DNA from: Duganella callida
Lineage (GTDB): Bacteria; Pseudomonadota; Gammaproteobacteria; Burkholderiales; Burkholderiaceae_D
Direction: 5' to 3'
DNA: 51,167 bases
Assembly (NCBI RefSeq): GCF_004614165.1
Contig: NZ_SPVG01000178.1
Coordinates: 1-51,167, forward strand
Shown here: in pieces, positions 17,926 to 25,381 of the stretch
Position numbering within the stretch: position 1 is the first letter of the stretch
How the letters are laid out: every line of letters begins with the position of its first letter
Program-made: the position numbers and the translations under genes
Notes under the pieces: model-generated
Seen by the model: only the letters and a program-made list of their open reading frames with translations
What the model was told of the DNA's origin: nothing
Databases searched by the model: none

Positions 17926-18558
17926 TTATTTCCCCTTGATCTCCGCAATCAATTCCGCTACGGCCAAAGCGGGAGTGACGCGATGGACCATAGCATGACA
18001 ATTTGCACATAAAGGAATTAGATCCTTAACTGGATCGACGACATAACTTTCCTTGATTTCTGCCAAGGGCTTCACGTGATGTACATGAATAAACGCCTTG
18101 CCCAGTTCACCGTACGTTTGCTCAAAGTTAAAGCCGCAGCACTTACAGGAATAGCCGTGATACTGAATGCATCGCTTTCTGGCGACAGCATTGCGCTCGT
18201 ATGCGTTGACAGAGATAACTTTTGTTGTGCCTTCAGTTAGTCCATCCGTTGCATCAACCTCCTCAATTGCAGGAAAGTCTTTTTGATTTGCACCAGCCGC
18301 GTGCTTATATATCCCGTGTCCTGTGCGAACAAACTTGGCCTCCCGCTTGGTAGCATCAAAGCCTTCGGCTTGCGGGCAATAGTCCTCCATCTTTCGCTGG
18401 ATAGTTTGTCGGAACGACCTCTCGTGCTGATAATTCTCCGGCAGAGATCCGCCGCAATAGATTCGAAGTACATAGTCTTGAATTGCCTTCGCCCGAGCCT
18501 CCCCGCCCAATGCGATCAATGCGTGCTCAATATGTTGAATATTGACTGTGTACTTCAT
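17926..18558 (-). CDS. HNH endonuclease
   Basis: 210-residue protein with an N-terminal winged-helix-like half (about residue 1-85; IQHIEHALIALGGEARAKAI) and a C-terminal HNH/McrA-type nuclease. CKCCGF near 139 and CANCHAMVH near 186 give the zinc CxxC pairs, and HVHHVKPL near 158 holds the catalytic His. The architecture resembles solitary HNH restriction endonucleases of the defence kind, possibly modification-dependent. The real target is unknown. It is transcribed toward the integrase and stands alone, with low-GC codon use unlike the host. Confidence 0.85.
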   Translation of the reverse strand: MKYTVNIQHIEHALIALGGEARAKAIQDYVLRIYCGGSLPENYQHERSFRQTIQRKMEDYCPQAEGFDATKREAKFVRTGHGIYKHAAGANQKDFPAIEEVDATDGLTEGTTKVISVNAYERNAVARKRCIQYHGYSCKCCGFNFEQTYGELGKAFIHVHHVKPLAEIKESYVVDPVKDLIPLCANCHAMVHRVTPALAVAELIAEIKGK

Positions 18559-18744
18559 AGTGCGGCCTCATTCTCAGTTTAGATTTTTAGCTTCAACGGC
18601 TATCACATCAAGCATCGTACAGATATCTTCACAGCAAGCAATCATCGAGTGTCAAAAATAAAAAAATGGCCTCAGATTCAAAAAAATGTGAAATCAGCTC
18701 CCTCCCAAGAAATATTTTCCTTCGTACCTGTTAATGTAGACCGG

Positions 18745-19062
18745 AGAGTCGTCGGTTGTGACGCGCCAGCGCGGCGGGATTTCGCTTTAGCGCCGTGGAG
18801 CCCGAAGGGGCGACATCACACGCTACGAGAGGCATGTAGGAGCGCATTGCGCCGTACAGGCGCAGCGACGATGCCGAGCTCACGCAATACGCGCATCAGT
18901 TGTTTTTGACTTGTACATAGTCCCACCAGTGGGACTATGTGGGCCTAGCGGGGGACTGCGACGACCGAGAGGGAGTCGGAGTATCTCGCTAGGCCACCCC
19001 TCACGGGGTCGACGTGCGAAGCGCGGCGGGGGTGGTTGGTGTGGTAGTCGAGCCTTCTGGCG
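18745..19062. ncRNA. GC-rich, densely base-paired non-coding region (candidate structured RNA)
   Basis: No credible protein frame exists here, yet the region is GC-rich against an AT-richer island and full of inverted repeats. Seen directly: TGTGA 18757-18761 with TCACA 18816-18820 enclosing GCGGCG/CGCCGT and GCCC/GGGC; TGCGCC/GGCGCA 18848-18864; a perfect 12-bp stem with 2-base loop at 18915-18940; GGCCTAGCG/CGCTAGGCC at 18942-18995; and CCACCCC/GGGGTGG at 18994-19034. It lies directly in front of the recombinase gene at 19105. It could be a structured RNA or a recombination/transposition end folded as single-stranded DNA. Confidence 0.5.
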
Positions 19063-19104
19063 AGACGGACACATGCAGTAGCACTATGAACATACGAGGC
19101 TTAA

Positions 19105-19851
19105 ATGGCGAGATTCAAAACCAAAATGCGGCATCTTGCTCCGGCATGGGCTGACAAACTATGGGACGCGGCACAATCCCGCAATCGCGGCGCTGGTGCT
19201 GAATGGCTGTTACCACTCGCAGCGCTGGCGGTAACGGGTGTCAGACCTGCGAGCCTTGAGCGAGGGATCACATTTGACCTCGTTCATGACCGTAGCGGCG
19301 CAGAATATATTCGGGCCAGAAGCTTCGGTGCAAAAATCCTGAAGGACTTTGACGGCACTACGATTCGCGGCCAGGACGAAGTACAAGTCTGTTGGCGGAT
19401 ATGCCCGCCGGCGGATACGCCGCATCGCCCCCAAGAGTTATCGGCTATCTTGCATGCACTTCAGCGCAACGAGCAGAAGCGAATCACGGTCACCTATGAT
19501 GCCGAGGGTATATCGACACGGATTCGCGAACTTTCCAAAGAGATTTGGCCTCGAAAACAGTATCAGGTATCAGCGATCTGCTACCGCGAGCTACTTTCTC
19601 GTTGCTGTAAGGACGCGGGTATGTCAGCCAGCGACATTGCAAAAGTCATGGGGCATCTGAGCACTGAAAGTCAGGGGCGCTATTCATCTGGCACACGCCG
19701 TTCGTCGCTGCCACCGGGACAGCGAGCGCGTTTGTTTAGCCATATTGCAGCTTCGAACGCTGTTCGCACACATCGCTCCCCTATGCAGAGATTCAAAAAT
19801 GCTGCTGCGAACATCAAACGAAAAAAACTGGCCCTATCAACTCCTTGCTGA
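19105..19851 (+). CDS. Tyrosine recombinase-like protein, catalytic domain only
   Basis: 248 residues that look like the catalytic half of a tyrosine recombinase without the usual N-terminal core-binding domain. Conserved positions: Arg in VTGVRPASLE (near 47), Arg in the box ICYRELLSR where the usual His-x-x-Arg His is replaced by a non-His residue, His in KVMGHLSTESQGRY and the Tyr of GRYSSG (near 193). So the nucleophile is present but one catalytic position is altered. The gene follows the structured region 18745-19062 and overlaps or abuts a 190-residue protein gene, suggesting a functional unit of unknown role. Confidence 0.7.
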   Translation: MARFKTKMRHLAPAWADKLWDAAQSRNRGAGAEWLLPLAALAVTGVRPASLERGITFDLVHDRSGAEYIRARSFGAKILKDFDGTTIRGQDEVQVCWRICPPADTPHRPQELSAILHALQRNEQKRITVTYDAEGISTRIRELSKEIWPRKQYQVSAICYRELLSRCCKDAGMSASDIAKVMGHLSTESQGRYSSGTRRSSLPPGQRARLFSHIAASNAVRTHRSPMQRFKNAAANIKRKKLALSTPC

Positions 19852-19865
19852 CGGAATCCGATGCC

Positions 19866-20438
19866 ATGCGAAAACTCAAGAGACCAACCAATCACGCGAG
19901 ACGACAGAGTCTATTCACGATGTACCAACACGACTCAGCAATGATCGACAGTATTGCTGACGTGGCGAGTAAGCGGCTCCAGATCAGCGATCCGGAAAAA
20001 CTGGCGGCATGGGCCATGCAACAGAAAGAGCAAAAGCTACTTTGGTTATCGTACGACGAAGAGCGCTTGGCCTTCGATAACAGATATGATCTCACCTGTG
20101 AGGGGGCAGCAATGCCAGAGGAACCTGTGCAGCCACTAGATGGCACCGGAAGACTGCTAAAGCGAAATGCCGAGCTAGCATCGCCGCTTGGTGCTGTGGG
20201 AACGGACAACTACGTTTTTCTTAAACTGATTGTTGAGATATGCGCTTTATCTGCGAAGTCCGCAGCCCTCGAAGTCAGGGCCGATTTCAGCGACCTCTTG
20301 CTGAAAATCTTTGATGAATTCAGCGGCAAGCACTCATCGTTTTTAACTACCAGTTCGCCCGTGCCTTCTACCGGAAAATCGACCCGGGAGGGGAAGATTA
20401 GTGGCGGCCTTACGCCGAAGCCTTCTAAGCCGCACTGA
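19866..20438 (+). CDS. Hypothetical protein coupled to the recombinase-like gene
   Basis: 190 residues from ATG 19866; an in-frame TTG at 19845 would overlap the recombinase stop. N-terminal basic segment (RKLKRPTNHARRQSLF), then helical segments (HDSAMIDSIADVASKRLQI, NYVFLKLIVEICALSAKSAALEVRADFSDLL) and a Ser/Thr/Pro/Lys-rich tail. No known domain is recognised. The tight spacing suggests that it is an accessory or DNA-binding partner of the upstream recombinase (inference). Confidence 0.6.
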   Translation: MRKLKRPTNHARRQSLFTMYQHDSAMIDSIADVASKRLQISDPEKLAAWAMQQKEQKLLWLSYDEERLAFDNRYDLTCEGAAMPEEPVQPLDGTGRLLKRNAELASPLGAVGTDNYVFLKLIVEICALSAKSAALEVRADFSDLLLKIFDEFSGKHSSFLTTSSPVPSTGKSTREGKISGGLTPKPSKPH

Positions 20439-20492
20439 TAGAAATGCTGCGCCATGAAACAAGCCAGGCGCAGCTACAAGGTGAAGGCTTTC

Positions 20493-21524
20493 TTAATTTT
20501 GCGTGGTGAATGTCCACTCTTTGGAAAACGCTATGCCGTTATTTGTACCAACGAACTTAACCCGGTACGCCGTACCAGGCTGAAAAGGGGCATTGCCAAT
20601 AGCAAATGCAACGTTCCTATCCAAGTAAGCATTAGGGTCATTCGAACGGGTCATAACACGAGTGCTCAACGGCGTGTTCTGCCCTACTTGAGTAATCGTA
20701 AAGCTGCTTACTGCAAGGGTATTGCCGCTGACAATGGAGACGCTGATCGGGAATGCAGTTTTAGTCGGGAAGTCGCTATTCGAAGTGGACAGCTCCGGGA
20801 ATGGGTTCGGGGACTCGACGTAGGCGTGCAAGGGAACACCGATCTGATCTGGGCTCGGATAGACACCAACATAGTCGGAGCTAACGGATTGTGCGGTCTT
20901 CAGTCCCATCTCAAGCACGGCCGTCTGGGACCGATCGGCTCCTACTGCTATTCCTAATTCGCGAACATTTTGAAGCATCAATCCGGCGCGGTGATATACC
21001 GTCTGCGTCAGCGTACTCAATGCCGCTGCTCCTCCGTGGCCGCCGCCAAACGTTACCTCCTCTCCAGTATAAGTACCCGTGTAACCAGTCACTTTTGAGC
21101 GATCCTGTTCTTGGATGCCAGTAAATTTTGGCAAGTTTGCATTTTCGATATGCAGGGCGGAACGTCCTGTTGATGCGTCGATCGCGTTGAAATCAACTGT
21201 ACCGCCATTGTTCTTGTCATTTACCAGTAAGTAAGACAAATGATTCGCAGCAGCCGCATCCAGCGATGTGTCTTGCGCTAGCAGTCCGAGGCCGACGCTC
21301 TTGCGGAAGTCGTTTAACGCAGTCGCGAATGCACCTTCTTCTGATTTGGAAGCGTAGCTGAACGGCGGGACGCTAGTTTGCGTATCGCCTGGCGTGACTG
21401 CTGGAGCCCCTGGCGTAGCTGGGGTGGCCGGGCTGACTGCAGATGGATTAGCTGCTGAGCCTCCACCACCGCAACCACTGAGAACAACCGAAACTACGGC
21501 AGTAGTAAGTATCAATTTTTTCAT
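20493..21524 (-). CDS. CAP (SCP-like) domain lipoprotein
   Basis: 343 residues with a lipoprotein signal peptide (lipobox LSGC, then GGGG linker and a Pro/Ala-rich spacer). Residues about 60-210 match the CAP/SCP-like fold: FATALNDFRKSVGLGLLAQDTSLDAAAANHLSYLL, SALHIE and TVYHRAGLMLQN hold the conserved alpha-beta-alpha core, though the classical His-Glu pair is only partly evident. The C-terminal part is an Ig-like beta domain (TAYRVKFVGTNNG). It would sit on the outer membrane or periplasmic face. Such proteins are unusual cargo for an integrase element. Confidence 0.75.
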   Translation of the reverse strand: MKKLILTTAVVSVVLSGCGGGGSAANPSAVSPATPATPGAPAVTPGDTQTSVPPFSYASKSEEGAFATALNDFRKSVGLGLLAQDTSLDAAAANHLSYLLVNDKNNGGTVDFNAIDASTGRSALHIENANLPKFTGIQEQDRSKVTGYTGTYTGEEVTFGGGHGGAAALSTLTQTVYHRAGLMLQNVRELGIAVGADRSQTAVLEMGLKTAQSVSSDYVGVYPSPDQIGVPLHAYVESPNPFPELSTSNSDFPTKTAFPISVSIVSGNTLAVSSFTITQVGQNTPLSTRVMTRSNDPNAYLDRNVAFAIGNAPFQPGTAYRVKFVGTNNGIAFSKEWTFTTQN

Positions 21525-21555
21525 TAATTATTTCCGTTCGAGTATGTCCTACACA

Positions 21556-22092
21556 TCACAAGCTATTGCGTGCCCGTTCGAAATACCTGTACGCAGCACG
21601 CTGAGAGAATTTTTTTGAAAAAAACATCACCCATACAAAAAGTCCACCCCATATCAAGAAAATTGGGCCAAAGGCTATAGAGCCCAAAATAGTCTCAGAG
21701 AGGTCGAGACTTTTAAGCAGAAACATAATTGGCAAGCTGATGAAAAATGAAGAAAGCCATGCTATGCAACCGCAGATAAAAGCTATTGGCAGACAAATGA
21801 TCATCTCAGTCCAAATCAGCGACATCCGAGGCAGTGATTGATCACGGAATATTTTTCCGGCATTGTTTTTTATGGCTGCCAAAATCAGTTCGTTTTTATT
21901 CTTTCGATAGAAAGAAAATTCGACCTCTTCTCCCATGCACCGTCGAAGATCGTCATCGAGATAGTTGGATACTTGAACCCCATCAACTCGCGTTTCATCA
22001 ATCTCAATGAAAGAATAATGATTCATCCCCGAAGCAACCGTGGATGACGACACTCGCGTTAGATGTCCTTTTGATATGAAAACACTTTCCAT
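21556..22092 (-). CDS. Membrane protein of unknown function
   Basis: 178 residues from ATG 22092, chosen because GGGGGAG lies just upstream. A soluble N-terminal domain of about 90 residues (ESVFISKGHLTRVSSSTVASGMNHYSF...) is followed by three hydrophobic helices (MIICLPIAFICGCIAWLSSFF; SLPIMFLLKSL; AFGPIFLIWGGLFVWVMFF) and a basic C-terminal tail. No family recognised. It is divergent from the controller gene at 22274, and both could share the operator region at 22172-22197. Confidence 0.6.
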   Translation of the reverse strand: MESVFISKGHLTRVSSSTVASGMNHYSFIEIDETRVDGVQVSNYLDDDLRRCMGEEVEFSFYRKNKNELILAAIKNNAGKIFRDQSLPRMSLIWTEMIICLPIAFICGCIAWLSSFFISLPIMFLLKSLDLSETILGSIAFGPIFLIWGGLFVWVMFFSKKFSQRAAYRYFERARNSL

Positions 22093-22171
22093 GCTCCCCC
22101 CTAGAAAGGTGTAAATAAAACATGCAACCCAAATTTCCATGAGGAATTATAGTTAGCAAATTTAAATTTGT

Positions 22172-22197
22172 CACTCATAGTGCGTGTACTCAAAGTG
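22172..22197. promoter_or_regulatory. Tandem C-box-like operators
   Basis: Two CACT/TACT-N3-AGTG elements, CACTCATAGTG at 22172-22182 and TACTCAAAGTG at 22187-22197, spaced 15 bases centre to centre. Restriction-modification controller (C) proteins are known to bind tandem GACT-N3-AGTC type boxes, so this fits a C-box pair in front of the 84-residue HTH gene. A third partial element (GTGAGTGCAC) follows. Binding is inferred. Confidence 0.55.
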
Positions 22198-22273
22198 AGT
22201 GCACCTATAGAGCGTCGCAACATAGTGGTCGAATTCTTATGATCGAGTACCTCTTCATACTTCGACGAAACCT

Positions 22274-22528
22274 ATGGACTACGATCCTCTAAAGCTGTTT
22301 GGGCTACACCTTGTAGAACTTAGAAAGCGCTTAGGCTGGTCTCAAGAGCGGCTTAGCTTCGAGTCAGGGTTGGCAAGATCCTATGTAGGCGGAATAGAAC
22401 GAGGACAGCGGAATCTTGCCCTTACAAACATCTGTAAGTTGGCAGAGACGCTAGGTGTTTCACCAAGTGAAATGTTGAATTTCAGCAATTTAGATGCCTT
22501 ATCCAATGAGAATTACCCGGCGAGCTGA
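22274..22528 (+). CDS. XRE-type HTH controller (C-protein-like)
   Basis: 84-residue single-domain HTH protein: LFGLHLVELRKRLGWSQERLSFESGLARSYVGGIERGQRNLALTNICKLAETLGVSPSEML. Length and the SQ-x-x-L...S-x-IERG-x-R pattern match R-M controller proteins, which time the expression of methyltransferase before toxic effectors. Candidate C-boxes lie 76-102 bases upstream. The next gene on the same strand is a Dam-like methyltransferase, so it is probably the operon regulator. Confidence 0.8.
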   Translation: MDYDPLKLFGLHLVELRKRLGWSQERLSFESGLARSYVGGIERGQRNLALTNICKLAETLGVSPSEMLNFSNLDALSNENYPAS

Positions 22529-22678
22529 CCGAAACTTCTCAACAGAACACCAGCTTCCATGTTGAAACTATTGCTAAAAAGTACCAATACGTTGCAGGAT
22601 GAAGTAAGATGAGTCGCCTAGCCATTTGGCGTTAATTTTTGACAACATACGCCCTTGGCCCACAACCGTACCAGCCCC

Positions 22679-23512
22679 ATGACCGCAACTGCTACCACTC
22701 AAGCTTCTCCGCCATCGCTTCTGCCCTTCCTCAAGTGGGCTGGTGGTAAGCGCTGGCTGGCCGAGCATGTACTGAACCTTATTCCTTCAAACTTTTCGAC
22801 CTACTACGAGCCCTTCCTGGGGAGTGGAGCCATCTTTTTCTCCCTGCAGCCAAAGGCGGCAGTGTTGTCGGATTTGAACAACGACCTGATCAACGCCTAC
22901 GTGAGTATTCGCGATGATGCTGAAAGAGTGAGCACTGTTTTACGCCGACACCACCGTCAGCATTCTAAGGATTACTACTATGAAGTCCGAGGCCAGGCAC
23001 TGCGAGCACAGCACACCCGAGCTGCCCAGTTTATTTATCTGAATCGAACCTGCTGGAACGGGCTTTACCGCGTTAATTTGGCTGGAAACTTTAATGTTCC
23101 GATTGGAACAAAGACCAAGGTTATTTTAGACACGGATAATTTTCCTGCCACAGCCGAGTTGTTGAACAACGCTGAACTGCATTGCCGAGATTTTGAGGAA
23201 ACTATCAATCTGGCGGGGAATAACGACGTAATTTTCGCAGACCCGCCTTATACGATCCACCATAATCACAACGGCTTCATAAAATATAACGAAAACATTT
23301 TTTCTTGGCAGGATCAGATTCGGCTACGAGACTCTCTTGTTAGAGCAGCCGCACGCGGGGCAAAGGTTATTATGACAAACGCAAATCATGAAAGCGTCCG
23401 ATCTTTATATGAGAACGGATTCTTACTTACACCAGTTTCCCGCATGAGCGTTATTGCCGGTGCCTCATCTGCCAGAAAGGCATATGAGGAATTACTTATT
23501 GTATCCGAGTGA
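22679..23512 (+). CDS. DNA adenine methyltransferase (Dam-like, D12 class)
   Basis: 277 residues from ATG 22679 (TTG 22655 is an alternative). Class-alpha N6-adenine methyltransferase: FLKWAGGKRWL (motif X and SAM pocket, residues 17-27), EPFLGSGAIFFSL (motif I, about 44-56) and the catalytic DPPYTIH motif IV at 188-194. A small target-recognition region lies between about 80 and 170. It would methylate adenine in a short DNA target. The next gene begins 6 bases after its stop, so it opens a three-gene operon with a membrane protein and a DGQHR protein. Confidence 0.9.
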   Translation: MTATATTQASPPSLLPFLKWAGGKRWLAEHVLNLIPSNFSTYYEPFLGSGAIFFSLQPKAAVLSDLNNDLINAYVSIRDDAERVSTVLRRHHRQHSKDYYYEVRGQALRAQHTRAAQFIYLNRTCWNGLYRVNLAGNFNVPIGTKTKVILDTDNFPATAELLNNAELHCRDFEETINLAGNNDVIFADPPYTIHHNHNGFIKYNENIFSWQDQIRLRDSLVRAAARGAKVIMTNANHESVRSLYENGFLLTPVSRMSVIAGASSARKAYEELLIVSE

Positions 23513-23518
23513 AGTAGC

Positions 23519-24157
23519 ATGAATCTGTCGAAAGCTCGCACACTCATGGCTTACGGTCTAAGAAAAATTGCTGACGTTTTCCGCGCGATAGTTCGGCCAC
23601 TACCGCTCATCGGCGGCTTAGCCGACTGCAGTGGGAAAGACCATGTTCAGGCTTTGAAAGAGTTTTTTTTCGCTTTAGCTTTCTCTACCACCACCTTTTG
23701 GGTGACGGTAGTAATCATGAGCGTCCTCATTGATTATCAAAAAGCATCCTTGCTCGACATGATCCTGAAAACGGTATCGAACGGCGAGCTTTTAATTTTT
23801 TCAGTATCTTTTGCCGGTCCGATCTTGCTTGCTGCCATGCAAGATCGCAAGGGAAAGAGTCCGTTCCCGGGGGCAATCTGGCATGTCTATGCACTGTGGG
23901 TCTTTGCAGTAGTAGCGGCAGTGATCTTCGGCCTGCTTCGCCTGCAGACCATTGCCCCAAGTCTCAATCTAAATGTAAGTTTGAACATGAACGCGATACG
24001 ACAATGGTCATACTACATCTTTGGGCTTGCGTTATTCTTACGCTATACGGCAGTGGTCTACCAAAAAATGCTGGCGTCCACGGACGCGTCTGGACAAAAA
24101 CAAGATAAAGCCTTCGCTGATCAGTGGGCGGCGCACGCAGAAGGACAACAATCGTGA
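23519..24157 (+). CDS. Four-helix membrane protein between Dam-like and DGQHR genes
   Basis: 212 residues with about four hydrophobic helices (FFFALAFSTTTFWVTVVIMSVLI; LLIFSVSFAGPILLAAM; HVYALWVFAVVAAVIFGLL; WSYYIFGLALFLRYTAVVYQ). N terminus is basic, C terminus hydrophilic. No known family recognised. It starts 6 bases after the methyltransferase and its stop overlaps the DGQHR start (GTGA), so all three are translationally coupled. As a membrane protein in a modification-type operon it could be an abortive-infection effector (inference). Confidence 0.75.
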   Translation: MNLSKARTLMAYGLRKIADVFRAIVRPLPLIGGLADCSGKDHVQALKEFFFALAFSTTTFWVTVVIMSVLIDYQKASLLDMILKTVSNGELLIFSVSFAGPILLAAMQDRKGKSPFPGAIWHVYALWVFAVVAAVIFGLLRLQTIAPSLNLNVSLNMNAIRQWSYYIFGLALFLRYTAVVYQKMLASTDASGQKQDKAFADQWAAHAEGQQS

Positions 24158-25329
24158 AACAACAAAGCATCCTGACGAATAAATTCGAGGAGTCCTTTCC
24201 ATGCCTAAAGCTGCGACAGCCAATCGGGGATTTTTATATCGCAACTATCGATGCGAAAACTCTTTGCCAAATAACGTATGCAGATGTTCGTCGAATGGAG
24301 CAAGAGGATCGTGAGTTTGAGCAATACCTAGGGATCCAGCGCCCGCTATCTTCTTCTCGCGTGAAAGAAATTGGCCAATACGTAAATACGGTTGACGCTT
24401 GCTTCCCTACCGCAATCATACTTGCCATCAACGGTAAATACGTTGAATATATAGAAAAAGAGAATCGTATGATTCTCAGAAATTTCGCCGATGAAAACAA
24501 TGAAGATCAAAATTTGGAGTCGTCGCGTATTGCACAGGTTTTAGACGGACAACATAGAATTGCAGGTCTCCAAACTTTCAGCGGTGAGCAATTTGATGTG
24601 AATGTCAGCATCTTTGTCGATATGGATGTTGAGAGCCAGGCTTATGTATTTTCAACAGTTAATCTCGCGCAAACGAAAGTAAACAAGAGCCTTGTTTATG
24701 ACCTGTTTGAGTTATCTAAGGCAAGAAGTCCACAGAAGACCTGCCATCAAATTGCTGTCGCGCTGAACTCTTACCCAAAAAGCCCGTTCTATTCAAAGAT
24801 AAAACGCTTGGGGACCGCTACCGCAGGAAAATTTACAGAAACTTTGACTCAAGCCACTTTCGTTGAGGCCCTCATTGGCTACTTGACGGATGATAAGGTT
24901 TTGGACAGAGATATTTACCGTCGCCACAAAAAACCTAAAATTGATGAGTCGAAATCTGAAAAACTGATCTTCCGCTCCCTATTCATTCAAGAAAGGGATA
25001 TGGAGCTTACTGACCTTATTTCAAACTATTTTAGTGCAGTTGCCGAACGTTGGCCGACTGCTTGGGTTACAGGTGGAGAAGGACTAATCCTTAATAAGAC
25101 GAATGGATTCCGAGCCCTCATGCGTTTCCTTAAACCGGCTTACTTAAGCTTGCGCTGGAAAGCTGAGATTCCGTCAAAATCGGATTTCCTAGCGATATTC
25201 AACAAAGTGAACATTAATGACGATGACTTCACTGTTGCCCGGTTTAATCCGGGCACTAGTGGCGAATCCAATCTGTTCAAAACATTTATGTCTGATTCTG
25301 GTCTTGAGCCAAACCATAAATTATTCTAG
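24154..25329 (+). CDS. DGQHR domain protein (DndB-like)
   Basis: 391 residues with the DGQHR signature at 131-135 inside QVLDGQHRIAGLQ, and earlier residues SSSRVKEIGQYV near 67. DGQHR proteins are relatives of DndB and ParB/Srx-like ATPase or nuclease folds found with DNA phosphorothioation and other DNA modification systems. The start is GTG at 24154, overlapping the upstream stop by 4 bases. It is the last gene of the methyltransferase-membrane-DGQHR operon. Its exact activity is unknown; a regulator, NTP-binding or DNA-sensing role are all possible. Confidence 0.8.
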   Translation: MKQQSILTNKFEESFPCLKLRQPIGDFYIATIDAKTLCQITYADVRRMEQEDREFEQYLGIQRPLSSSRVKEIGQYVNTVDACFPTAIILAINGKYVEYIEKENRMILRNFADENNEDQNLESSRIAQVLDGQHRIAGLQTFSGEQFDVNVSIFVDMDVESQAYVFSTVNLAQTKVNKSLVYDLFELSKARSPQKTCHQIAVALNSYPKSPFYSKIKRLGTATAGKFTETLTQATFVEALIGYLTDDKVLDRDIYRRHKKPKIDESKSEKLIFRSLFIQERDMELTDLISNYFSAVAERWPTAWVTGGEGLILNKTNGFRALMRFLKPAYLSLRWKAEIPSKSDFLAIFNKVNINDDDFTVARFNPGTSGESNLFKTFMSDSGLEPNHKLF

Positions 25330-25381
25330 TGGGAGAAGTTGGGGGTCTTGGATAACTATGACTAACTGCATTGTTGTCTTG

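Noticed and set aside
18649-18909. 86-residue open frame over the structured region
   Set aside because: No ribosome site, no protein-like pattern and overlap with strong RNA-like stems.
17926-19062. HNH gene plus structured region as an IscB/IsrB-type RNA-guided nuclease with its RNA
   Set aside because: The HNH protein is only 210 residues, has a winged-helix-like N-terminus and no RuvC motifs, and is oriented away from the structured region.
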